Origin: Rhipicephalus microplus
Lineage: Eukaryota > Arthropoda > Arachnida > Ixodida > Ixodidae
Length of the DNA stretch: 64,000 bases
NCBI RefSeq assembly: GCF_043290135.1
Contig: NC_134705.1
Location: forward strand, 60,539,771-60,603,770
Direction: 5' to 3'
A program made the position numbers and the translations under genes. The notes beneath the pieces were generated by a model. That model searched no databases and was not told the origin of the DNA. It saw nothing but the letters and a program-made list of their open reading frames with translations. Numbering within the stretch: the first letter of the stretch is position 1; the number at the start of each line of letters is the position of its first letter. Below, piece after piece: positions 23,501 through 33,504 of this stretch.

Positions 23501-23532
23501 TGACGTCACTGCTTCAGTTTCGTTTCGGTTTC
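23501..23532 (-). promoter_or_regulatory. CRE palindrome plus GAAAC repeats upstream of the Z exon
   Basis: TGACGTCA at 23501-23508 is a perfect CRE-type palindrome, 103-110 nt upstream of the ATG. Next to it, on the minus strand, is a run GAAACCGAAACGAAACTG, an ISRE-like GAAAC repeat. The CRE is also intact at 31525 (Z3), 32604 (Z4), 40627 (Z6), 47569 (Z7), 55592 (Z9) and 63620 (Z11). It is TGACGTCC in all type a units (Z2, Z5, Z8, Z10). If the acceptor at 23412 is used, the motif would be intronic. Confidence 0.35.
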
Positions 23533-24401
23533 AACATTTGACACAGGTTAAAGCCAACTTCGGCTATTTTTTTAACCATGTCAAAATAATGATGTTTCCA
23601 TGTTCTTGAGACACTCTTGTCATGAGCCCAATAGCTGAAATGCTCACAAAAATTTGAAAAAAATTTTGGATAAGCAAGAAGAAGATATACTCAAACCGAA
23701 ACCTAACCGAGTGCACTGTCTATGCGCAAAGCACTATTTGGTTAGAGTGCACTAGAAGTGTTGAGTGGCGTGACCGCACCTCGACGCCTGATGCTTTCCG
23801 CGTTGCCTGTAGCCGCGGCGCTGCAGTCGAATAGCACTGATAGAGCCGTGCGCTGCATGCAGAAACTGCTATGCGCTCCGGCGATCAGAGCAAAGAAAAC
23901 ATTACATAAAAACAGGCACACCAAAATGGTCAAATGTCATATTGTGGTATCAGCTTTCCCCCATTTATTTCGCCATATGCCTTCACCTTTTGATACGCGC
24001 CAGGTGGTCTAAATTTCCGGAGCCCTGCACTACGGCGTCTCTCATAATGATGATGATGATGTTTGAAGTTTTGTGGCGCAAGGGCCATTTCACGGCCAAA
24101 GAGCGCCAGTTCATGTTACTAAGAATATGGACAATGATTGTGATAAGCGGCTGTATAAAGGCCATAAAATTCCTCGCGGTAAGGCGGGTAAAAACATACA
24201 AGTAATAAAATCATGACCATGACGTGAAAGGTGTGTGTGGTGAGGATAGATGACAAGAGTTGGTGATTATAAAAAACGATGGTGGATATGAATGGCATTA
24301 GCACAAGTGCCTCACACGTTCATACCCTTGCGTCCAAGGGCCGTGAGGCAAGTGCTTTCTTGTGTAACCGCCGCAGCAAAAACCTCTCTAGAGAGGTCGT
24401 G

Positions 24402-27400
24402 CTACGGAATGCCCGGGTGTATGATATGAAAATTATTAATTTCTTTTAAAAACGCTAACAATTATTTATGACTAAAAAGCGGTTCCCTACCAACGAACAT
24501 TGCAGGGTGTAAAGGTATATGCTGTCGGTAGGGTAATGTAAAATGTTGTTTTCTTATAGTTTCTAAGTGTTTACACTGGATTAACACGTGAAGGACGGTT
24601 AATGGTTCACCACATCTGTCACACAATGGTGGATCGCCGCCAGACAAAAGATATGTGTGTGTCCTGTATGTGTGTCCTATCCTGAGTCTCGTTAGTATTA
24701 CCTCTGTATGACGCGATTTCAATACAGGCAGCCAATGACCAAGGTGTGGCTTAATAACGTGTAGTTTGTTTTGTGTGTGTGTATCCCACTTGCTCTGCCA
24801 GTAGTCCTGGAGGTTTCGTTTGAGAGACGGCTTAAGATCAAGGGCCGGGATTGATATGGATGTAATGGCGGTGCTCTCATGGATGGATGCAGCGAGCTGA
24901 TCCGCCCTCACGTTGCCTTGAATCTCACGGTGCCCTGGCACCCAGCACACTACAACATGTTGTTTGAGTGTGTAGAGTGTGCATAAAGTGGAGTAGAGTG
25001 AGACAAGGACTGGGTTTTTGTGTTTTTTAAGAGTGTGCAGAGCCGTTACTACACTGAGGGAGTCTGTATAAATTACTGCTTATTGTATTTGTAATTGTTT
25101 TATGTGTTTAGCTGCCACAAGTATCGCGTAAGCTTCCGCTGTGAAGATACTTGTGCGTGGATGTAGAGGGCCAGCATCCGAAAAGGATGGGCCGACAGCA
25201 GCGTAGGACACAGAGGAGTTAGTCTTGGAGGCATCTGTGAAGAACTCAGGACGTGTGTATTTGTGTTGAAGTTCCAAAAAGTATGTTCGGATATGGGCAA
25301 TAGGTGCATGTTTTATAACTTCTAGGAAAGACACATCGCAATCTATAGTCTGCCACTGCCACGGTGGCGGGTATGCTACAGGAGCCATTAAACTGTGTTC
25401 GAGTGACACTCCAGTGTCCTCAGCTAGACCCTTCAGGCGAACTGAGAAGGGCTGCCTCATCGAAGGCCTGTTTTGAAACAGAGTTGAGCTCGACAAATCA
25501 TTAATTGTAGAGTATGAGGGGTGCTCCTTGTCTGCTTTCACCTTAAGGAAGTAAACAAAGGACATGTAGGTACTTTGCAGATGAAGCGACCACTCATTTG
25601 ACTCAACGTAAAGGCTTTCTACGGGGCTGGTGCGAAAAGCACCCGTAGAAAGTCGGATGCCCAAATGGTGCACGGGGTCCAGCATCTTCAAGGCACTTTG
25701 AGTAGCAGACTGATAGACAACGGCCCCATAATCTAAGCGGGTGCGAATGAGGCTTCTATAGAGGTTCATGAGGCATTGCCTATCACTACCCCAAGTAGTA
25801 CGTGACAACACTTTTAAAACATTCATGGCTTTTAAACATTTCGTTTTTAGATACTTGATGTACGGCACGAAGGACAACTTGTTGTCCAAGATTAGGCCTA
25901 AGAATTTATGCTCGGCTGTGACGGACAGACGTTGCCAGTTCAGTCGAATGTCAGGTTACGAGTGCATGCCTCTCTTTCGAGAGAACAAAACACACGTGCT
26001 TTTTTGTGGGTTCAGTCGGAATCCGTTTTCCTCTGCCCATTTGGAGAGCTTGTTTAAACCTAACTGAACCTGCCGCTCACACAATGCCAGATTGCAAGAC
26101 CTAAAGCCAAGCTGGACGTCATCGACATATGTGCAATAAAACATATTGCGAGGGATGGTCAAGCGCAAGGAATTCAATTTTATGAGAAAAAGTGTGCAGC
26201 TAAGTACACCACCTTGTGGCACGCCTGTTTCCTGAACAAATGTTTGGGAAAGAACCGTGCCCACTCGGACACGGAATGTCCGGTTTGACAGGTAACTTTT
26301 GATTATGTGAAACATTCTTCCGCGCACGCCAAGGTGGGAAAGGTCTCTTAGAATTCCGAAACGCCATGTTGTATCATAAGCCTTTTCGATATCGAGGAAC
26401 ACAGAGAGAAAATATTGTTTATGGACGAAGGCGTCTCTGATCTGTGCCTCGATACGAACAAGGTGGTCTGTGGTGGATCTACCTTCTCGAAACCCGTACT
26501 GAAATGGGTCGAGCAAATTATTTGTTTCAAGGAAATGTACAAGTCGGCAGTTTATCATTTTTTCGAAGACTTTGCACAAGCAGCTTGTAAGTGCTATAGG
26601 CCTATAACTCGAGGGTAAAGAAGGGTCTTTGCCCTCTTTCAAAATGGGAATAATAATAGCCTCTTTCCAGCAGGTAGGGATAGCGCCAGAAAACCAGATA
26701 GCATTGTACAAACAAAGTAAGGTTTTTCGTGTTTCGATTGGTAGGTTTTTTAACATTTCATACACCACACGGTCAGAACCTGGGGCAGAAGTACTGCAGG
26801 AGTTTAGAGACATTTGCAGCTCAGCTAGACTGAAAGCTTGGTTATATGCCTCGGATCTAGTGCATTTGTGTTCAAGTTTCTGCTTTTCTATTCTTGTTCT
26901 GTATTTTTGGAAAGTGTCAGTATAGTGGGATGAGCTGGACACCTGTTCGAAGTGTGCACCGAGGAAGTTTGCCTGATCTTCCAAGGTATCACCCAGAGTG
27001 TCCACGAGTGGAAGTGTGTGTACTTGTTTTCCTGCTATCCTACAGACCATGTTCCAGACTTTAGCCTCCTGTGTGTATAAATTGATCCCTGACAAAAACT
27101 TCTGCCAGCTTTCTCTTCTGGCCTGCCGACGCGTTCTCCTGCCTTGAGACTTTATTTTCTTGAAGGTGTCAAGATTTTCGGCTGTCGGTGAGTTCCAAAG
27201 CAGCTTCCAAGCTCTGTTTTGCTGTTTGCGCGCGTTTCGGAATTCAGAGTTCCACCATGGCACACGCCGTTTTCCTGGGTGCCCATTTGTTTGTGGGATG
27301 CATTTTGTTGCAGCATCAATCAAAAAAGCTGTGAAGTAGTCGACAGCAACATCAATGCTTAAAGTACATATGTCACTCCAATCTATACGAGCGATGGTAT

Positions 27401-28121
27401 GAAACCGTTCCCAGTCGGCTCTGTTTATGAGCCATTCGGGAACACGGGGTGTACACTCAGTTGCTGTAGTTGTGCTCAAAACTACGGGAAAGTGGTCACT
27501 TCCGTACAGATTACTGACGACTTTCCACTGGAGTAGAGGCACAAGAGATGGAGACACTATGCTTAGGTCTATGGAGGAGTAGGTGTTATGTGCGAGATTA
27601 TAATAGGTTGGTTCTTTTCTATTTAGGAGACATGCGTTCGACGAGAGAAGGAATTGTTCAATCAGTCGACCTCGCGCGTCGCAACGAGAGTTTCCCCATA
27701 GCCTGCTATGCGCATTGAAGTCTCCAAGGAGAACATAAGGCTCCGGAAGTTCATCAATTAAAGAGTGTAAATCACGTTTTTGCAGCTGATAGCTAGGAGG
27801 GATGTAAATAGTGCAGATTGTGATTAGTTTATCAAAAAGAACCGCTCGAACAGCCACTGCCTCAAGGGATGTTTGGAGTTGTAAGTGTGTGCATGCAATT
27901 CCTTGATTCACTATGATGGCAACACCACCGGATGATGTCATGGCATCATCACGGTCCTTTAGAAAAATAACGTATTTGCGAAGAAAATTTGTGTGTTTTG
28001 AATTAAGGTGTGTTTCTTGTACACACAGCACTTTTGGTGAGTGTTCGTGTAGGAGTTCTTGGATGTCGTCAAGGTTTCTGAGAAGGCCCCTGACGTTCCA
28101 TTGTATAATTTGAGTGTTCAT
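24402..28121 (-). pseudogene. LINE-1 ORF2 (endonuclease, RT, RNase H) with three stops
   Basis: ATG is at 28121. It is open for 721 codons through the endonuclease and RT (YVDD present), then a private stop at 25956-25958 where TCG GAA became TCG TAA. It resumes to the shared stop at 25080-25082 inside RNase H, and again to the shared stop at 24462-24464. The ancestral end would be TAG 24402-24404. RNase H residues TDAS and TAEAYA precede the shared stop and YTDS and the C-x2-C-x7-H-x4-C zinc motif (CDRCGEPLTVLHVLIQC) follow it. Confidence 0.9.
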
Positions 28122-28216
28122 GGTGAATGTAAAATAATGCTATGTGTAGGAAAAGCGAGTGGCTGTTTAGACGGGGAGTTTGAGTTCATTTAACAGGGCC
28201 GTCACGAGGCCCTGTT
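28118..28216 (-). promoter_or_regulatory. ORF1-ORF2 junction: hairpin and two ATGA overlaps
   Basis: A perfect 9-bp inverted repeat AACAGGGCC/GGCCCTGTT (28192-28200, 28208-28216) lies just before the ORF1 stop. The stop overlaps an ATG (ATGA, 28186-28189). That ATG opens a 23-codon frame whose TGA overlaps the ORF2 ATG (ATGA, 28118-28121). The layout would suit termination-reinitiation, a mechanism known for ORF2 of some LINEs. It is retained in LINE-2 to LINE-5 but not in LINE-0, where the first ATG is ATT. Confidence 0.4.
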
Positions 28217-29374
28217 ATTTGCTTTTTTGTTTTCTTGGCGCGCTCCAAGGAGCCACGCCGCTCTTTCGGCACCAAGGGTGCCGACGTTTCCATTGCCTCC
28301 TCGGAGGTACTGGATGCCCGCACGTGCGGGCTGTTAGCTTGGATTTTGGGCCCCGCCTGGTGAGGGGAGGCCTTGAGACCCGAAGACTCTGGAGTCTCCG
28401 GTCTCTGTTTGGGAGTAGGCGGTGTAGCCTGGGCTACAGCCGCCTTGGGGGCAGGTGCCACAGCCGACGGCTCGCTCTGCGCAGGCCGAAGAGGTGGCGA
28501 GGGCTGGTGCGGCGTTGCCCCCTGACGCGCCGCATCAGCATATGTTGCGCCGTAAAATGGCGACACTCTTCGTCTTGCTTCTTTAAATGTGATGTTTTCT
28601 TTGACTTTAAGAGTGATTATTTCTTTTTCTTTCTTCCAGTTAGGACACGAACGCGAATACGCGGCGTGTTCCCCGTCACAATTCACGCAGTGAGGCGTAG
28701 TAACACAGTTATCAGATGGGTGGCCGTGGCTACCACATCTTGCACAAGTTTCCTGACCCCGACAGTTCTGCGAGCCATGACCAAATCGTTGACATTTATA
28801 ACACCGTCTTGAATTGGGAATGTAGGGACGGACAGAGAGTTTGATGTATCCTGTGTCTATAGATGAAGGCAGTGTGCTAGATGCGAAGGTGAGTATTAAA
28901 TGTTTGGTAGGTATTTCTTTGTTGTCTCGTCTGACGACGATTCGTTTCACATCTGTGACATTTTGCTCTTTCCACCCTTCAAGCAGTTCCTGTTCAGACA
29001 TTTCAAGAAGGTCTGCTTCTGAAACAACTCCGCGTGAGGTGTTCATTGATCTATGAGGTGAAATAGATACTGGGATATTACCAAATGCTACGAGACTGCC
29101 AAGTTTTTCATAGTGGTGTTTTTCAGGGAGCTCGAGGAGAAGGTCTCCGCTAGCCATCTTTGTAACCTTGTATCCTGGGCCCAAGACCTCTGTCAGGGAT
29201 TTAGCAACAAGAAATGGAGATATTGCTCTGGCTTGTTTTGTTGGGTTTTCGCTGTGCACAACATGGAATTTGGGAAAGCATTGTCTGGGTTGGCTGAAAA
29301 TTGATATGTCATCGGTGCGTCCCCTATTAGGCGGGAGACGATCTAGGAGACGGGGAAATGCAGGTGTTCCCCAT
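28186..29374 (-). pseudogene. LINE-1 ORF1, start frame broken by one extra C
   Basis: The knuckle domain and C-terminus are open to TGA 28186, but the ATG at 29374 is out of frame with them because of one additional C in the following GGGG run. The three knuckles CYKCQRFGHGSQNC, CARCGSHGHPSDNC and CVNCDGEHAAYSRSC are present. Downstream is the conserved KENITFKEARRRVSPFYG, then a Pro/Ala-rich tail. A weaker in-frame start further on cannot be excluded. Confidence 0.8.
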
Positions 29375-30006
29375 AGTAGTGTACTTTTTGTTCGGCAGCA
29401 ATGGCGACCACCCACCATGGAGTCCAACCAGGGGACGCTGAAGCACTTACTAGCATAAGGCTGCAGACGCCAGCCGTACATTGCCACTATAAACAAATAT
29501 AACTACTCAAGGTTGAGTAATTACACAAGGTTAACCCTTGCCGCCATGAAAAATCGGAAGTAAATGGAAGAGAGAAGAAGACAGGACAGATTTAAAGACG
29601 AGAAAAGACTAAGATGTAGGAAGAGAGAGATAGGAAAAGGCGACTGCCGATTTCCCCTGGGTGGGTCAGCCCAGGGGTGCCGTCTACGTGAAGCCGGGGC
29701 CAAAGAGGTGTGTTGCCTCTGCCGGGGGGCCTTCAAGGTCCAATCACCCAGCTTTGGCTCAACCCCCAGGATCTCCTTTTCCCCGGACACGGCAAAGCCA
29801 CGCACGGCTAGGCGTGGGAGGGAGTAGAAACTCCCCCGTTAGCTCGGGTCCGTGGTGTCGCTACACACCAAACGCCTACTTGCGCAGGCGCCCCTGCGGG
29901 CGTCTCTCATAATCATATAGTGGTTTTGGGACGATAAACCCCACATATCAATCATGTAATCATACGAAGCATGTTTAACTTGTTTCGGTAAGTGAAGGTC
30001 CAGTAT

Positions 30007-30342
30007 TTATTTTTCTATTCTTGTTTTAAGTACGCAGCATATCGGTAATGCGAAAGTCTGTGTGAATATTTGTAAACTAAGGTAGGGTTGACCTCTGGAA
30101 GAAAAATTGAGTAACTCACCATTCGTTGTCTGAAAGGTGTACTCATCGTACTCCGGCGTGAACTCGTGTTCGTCTATATGGTGCTGCTTCCATTCGAACA
30201 CCGTGAGGAACTTCTTAACGCACTCATCGCAGTCGATTTTTCGCTCACAATTGTTCATCTCATGCACGTTTCTTACGTGCCTGTGCATGTTGCTTGAGGT
30301 CAGCAAGGGTTTATCAGAGTACATACACTCAAACTTGGCCAT
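30007..30342 (-). CDS. Z2 zinc-finger exon (type a)
   Basis: Open from ATG 30342 to TAA 30007. Finger 1 is CMYSDKPLL; finger 2 is CDECVKKF with FEWKQHH, two private changes (Asp to Val, Leu to Trp) next to otherwise intact zinc ligands. The acceptor, the GTGAG donor and the AATAAA overlap are kept. The unit is 29899-30978 and directly follows LINE-1. The CRE is TGACGTCC. Confidence 0.5.
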   Translation of the reverse strand: MAKFECMYSDKPLLTSSNMHRHVRNVHEMNNCERKIDCDECVKKFLTVFEWKQHHIDEHEFTPEYDEYTFQTTNGELLNFSSRGQPYLSLQIFTQTFALPICCVLKTRIEK

Positions 30343-31086
30343 TGCAAGAAGAAGTCTGTAAAAAATGAAATAAATGTCATACAAGCGCGGCACACAAACT
30401 GGTTTGAGTGCGCTTTCTGGTAAATTGCGCGGGAACACCAAAGCTGACGTCCCTGCTTCAGTTTCGTTTCGGTTTCAACATTTGACACAGGTTAAAGCCA
30501 ACTTCGGCTATTTTTTTAACCATGTCAAAATAATGGTGTTTCCATGTTCTTGAGACACTCTTGTCATGAGCCCAATAGCTGAAATGCTCACAAAAATTTG
30601 AAAAAAATTTTGAATAAGCAAGAAGAAGCTATACTGAAACCGAAACCTAACCGAGTGCACTGCCTATGCACAAAGTACTATTTGGTTAGAGTGTGCTAGA
30701 AGTGTTGAGTGGTGTGACCGCACCTCGACGCCTGATGCCTTCCGCGTTGCTTGTAGCCGCGGCGCTGCAGTCAATTAGCACTGATAGAGCCGTGCGCTGC
30801 GTGCAGAAACTGCTATGCGCTCTGGCAATCAGAGCAAAGAAAAACATTACATAACAAGAGGCACACAAAAATGGTCAAATGTCATATTGTGGTATCAACT
30901 TTCCCCCCTTTATTTCGACATATGCCTTCAGGTTTTGATACGTGCCAGGTGGTCCAAATTTCCGGAACCCTTCACTACGGCGTCTCTCATAATCGTATAG
31001 TGGTTTTGGGACCTTAAAACCCTCATATCAATCATGTGATCATACGAAGCATGTTTAACATGTTTCGGTAAGTTAAGGTCCAGTGT

Positions 31087-31422
31087 TTATTTTTCTATTC
31101 TTGTTTTAAGTACGCAGCGTAACGTTAATGCGAAAGTCTGTGTGAATATTTGTAAACTAAGGTAGGGTTGACCTCTGGAAGAAAAATTGAGTAACTCACC
31201 ATTCGTTGTCCAAAAGGTATACTCGTTGTACTCCGGCATGAACACGTGTTCGTCTATACGGTGCTGCTTCAATTCGAACACCGTGAAGAACTTCTTATCG
31301 CACTCATCGCAGTCGATTTTTCGCTCACAATTGTTCATCTCATGCACGTTTCTTACGTGCCTGTGCATGTTGCTTGAGGTCAAGAAGGGTTTATCAGAGT
31401 ACATACACTCAAACTTGGCCAT
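31087..31422 (-). CDS. Z3 zinc-finger exon (type b)
   Basis: Open from ATG 31422 to TAA 31087. Type b markers are DEHVFMPEY and TFWTTNG after finger 2. The unit is 30979-32057, with CGTATAG and GGGACCTTAAA variants at its left end. Intact CRE at 31525-31532. Confidence 0.5.
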   Translation of the reverse strand: MAKFECMYSDKPFLTSSNMHRHVRNVHEMNNCERKIDCDECDKKFFTVFELKQHRIDEHVFMPEYNEYTFWTTNGELLNFSSRGQPYLSLQIFTQTFALTLRCVLKTRIEK

Positions 31423-32165
31423 TGCAAGAAGAAGTCTGTAAAAAATGAAATAAATGTCATACAAGCGCGACACACAAACTGGTTTGAATGCGCTTTCTGG
31501 TAAATTGCGCGGGAACACCAAAGCTGACGTCACTGCTTCAGTTTCGTTTCGGTTTCAACATTTGACACAGGTTAAAGCCAACTTCGGCTATTTTTTTAAC
31601 CATGTCAAAATAATGGTGTTTCCATTTTCTTGAGACACTCTTGTCATGAGCCCAATAGCTGAAATGCTCACAAAAATTTGAAAAAAATTTTGGATAAGCA
31701 AGAAGAAGCTATACTCAAACCGAAACCTAACCGAGTGCACTGTCTATGCGCAAAGCACTATTTGGTTAGAGTGCGCTAGAAGTGTTGAGTGGCGTGACCG
31801 CACCTCGACGCCTGATGCTTTCCGCGTTGCCTGTAGCCGCGGCGCTGCAGTCGAATAGCACTGATAGAGCCGTGCGCTGCATGCAGAAACTGCTATGCGC
31901 TCCGGCGATCAGAGCAAAGAAAACATTACATAAAAACAGGCACACCAAAATGGTCAAATGTCATATTGTGGTATCAACTTTCCCCCATTTATTTCGACAT
32001 ATGCCTTCACCTTTTGATACGCGCCAGGTGGTCTAAATTTCCGGAGCCCTGCACTACGGCGTCTCTCATAATCATATAGTGGTTTTGGGACGTTAAACCC
32101 CACATATCAATCATGTAATCATACGAAGCATGTTTAACTTGTTTCGGTAAGTGAAGGTCCAGTAT

Positions 32166-32501
32166 TTATTTTTCTATTCTTGTTTTAAGTACGCAGCGTA
32201 ACGGTAATGCGAAAGTCTGTGTGAATATTTGTAAACTAAGGTAGGGTTGACCTCTGGAAGAAAAATTGAGTAACTCACCATTCGTTGTCCGAAAGGTATA
32301 CTCGTTGTACTCCGGCATGAACTCGTGTTCGTCTATACGGTGCTGCTTCAATTCGAACACCGTGAAGAACTTCTTATCGCACTCATCGCAGTCGATTTTT
32401 CGCTCACAATTGTTCATCTCATGCACGTTTCTTACGTGCCTGAGCATGTTGCTTGAGGTCAAGAAGGGTTTATCAGAGTACATACACTCAAACTTGGCCA
32501 T
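32166..32501 (-). CDS. Z4 zinc-finger exon (type c)
   Basis: Open from ATG 32501 to TAA 32166. Type c markers are DEHEFMPEY and TFRTTNG. A private His-to-Leu change gives NMLRHV in finger 1, just before its first zinc-ligand His. The unit is 32058-33136; it is the third Z between LINE-1 and LINE-2, the only interval with three, and closely matches Z1. Confidence 0.5.
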   Translation of the reverse strand: MAKFECMYSDKPFLTSSNMLRHVRNVHEMNNCERKIDCDECDKKFFTVFELKQHRIDEHEFMPEYNEYTFRTTNGELLNFSSRGQPYLSLQIFTQTFALPLRCVLKTRIEK

Positions 32502-33504
32502 TGCAAGAAGAAGTCTGTAAAAAATGAAATAAATGTCATACAAGCGCGGCACACAAACTGGTTTGAATGCGCTTTCTGGTAAATTGCGCGGGAACACCAA
32601 AGCTGACGTCACTGCTTCAGTTTCGTTTCGGTTTCAACATTTGACACAGGTTAAAGCCAACTTCGGCTATTTTTTTAACCATGTCAAAATAATGATGTTT
32701 CCATGTTATTGAGACACTCTTGTCATGAGCCCAATAGCTGAAATGCTCACAAAAATTTGAAAAAAATTTTGGATAAGCAAGAAGAAGCTATACTCAAACC
32801 GAAACCTAACCGAGTGCACTGTCTATGCGCAAAGCACTATTTGGTTAGAGTGCACTAGAAGTGTTGAGTGGCGTGACCGCACCTCGACGCCTGATGCTTT
32901 CCGCGTTGCCTGTAGCCGCGGCGCTGCAGTCGAATAGCACTGATAGAGCCGTGCGCTGCATGCAGAAACTGCTATGCGCTCCGGCGATCAGAGCAAAGAA
33001 AACATTACATAAAAACAGGCACACCAAAATGGTCAAATGTCATATTGTGGTATCAACTTTCCCCCATTTATTTCGCCATATGCCTTCACCTTTTGATACG
33101 CGCCAGGTGGTCTAAATTTCCGGAGCCCTGCACTACGGCGTCTCTCATAATGATGATGATGATGTTTGAAGTTTTGTGGCGCAAGGGCCATTTCACGGCC
33201 AAAGAGCGCCAGTTCATGTTACTAAGAATATGGACAATGATTGTGATAAGCGGCTGTATAAAGGCCATAAAATTCCTCGCGGTAAGGCGGGTAAAATCAT
33301 ACAAGTAATAAAATCATGACCATGACGTGAAAGGTGTGTGTGGTGAGGATAGATGACAAGAGTTGGTGATTATAAAAAACGATGGTGGATATGAATGGCA
33401 TTAGCACAAGTGCCTCACTCGTTCATACCCTTGCGTCCAAGGGCCGTGAGGCAAGTGCTTTCTTGTGTAACCGCCGCAGCAAAAACCTCTCTAGAGAGGT
33501 CGTG

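Larger units (their letters stand above)
24049..29898 (-). mobile_element. LINE-1: I-group LINE, first array copy
   Basis: It is 5,850 bp, flanked by the 15-bp duplication at 24034-24048 and 29899-29913. The 3' end is (ATC)n on the minus strand (GATGATGATGATG at 24049). ORF1 and ORF2 are on the minus strand, separated by 64 bp. Private damage is one extra C at the ORF1 start (29368-29372 run) and a stop in ORF2 at 25956. The leader contains an 8-bp-stem hairpin at 29654-29677. I-group assignment rests on the endonuclease, RT and RNase H order with CCHC ORF1. Confidence 0.9.

Noticed and set aside
23742..23933. A small secreted-peptide-like frame (hydrophobic start, ILVCLFLCNVFFALIAGAHS) in most Z units
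   Set aside because: The first codon is TTG with a stop just upstream and no splice acceptor to supply an ATG; the frame is broken in type a units. The hydrophobic look alone is not enough.
24049..24064. GATGATGATG as a free microsatellite
   Set aside because: It occurs only at LINE 3' ends (also 16222, 33152, 41175, 48117, 56140), so it is the element's tail.
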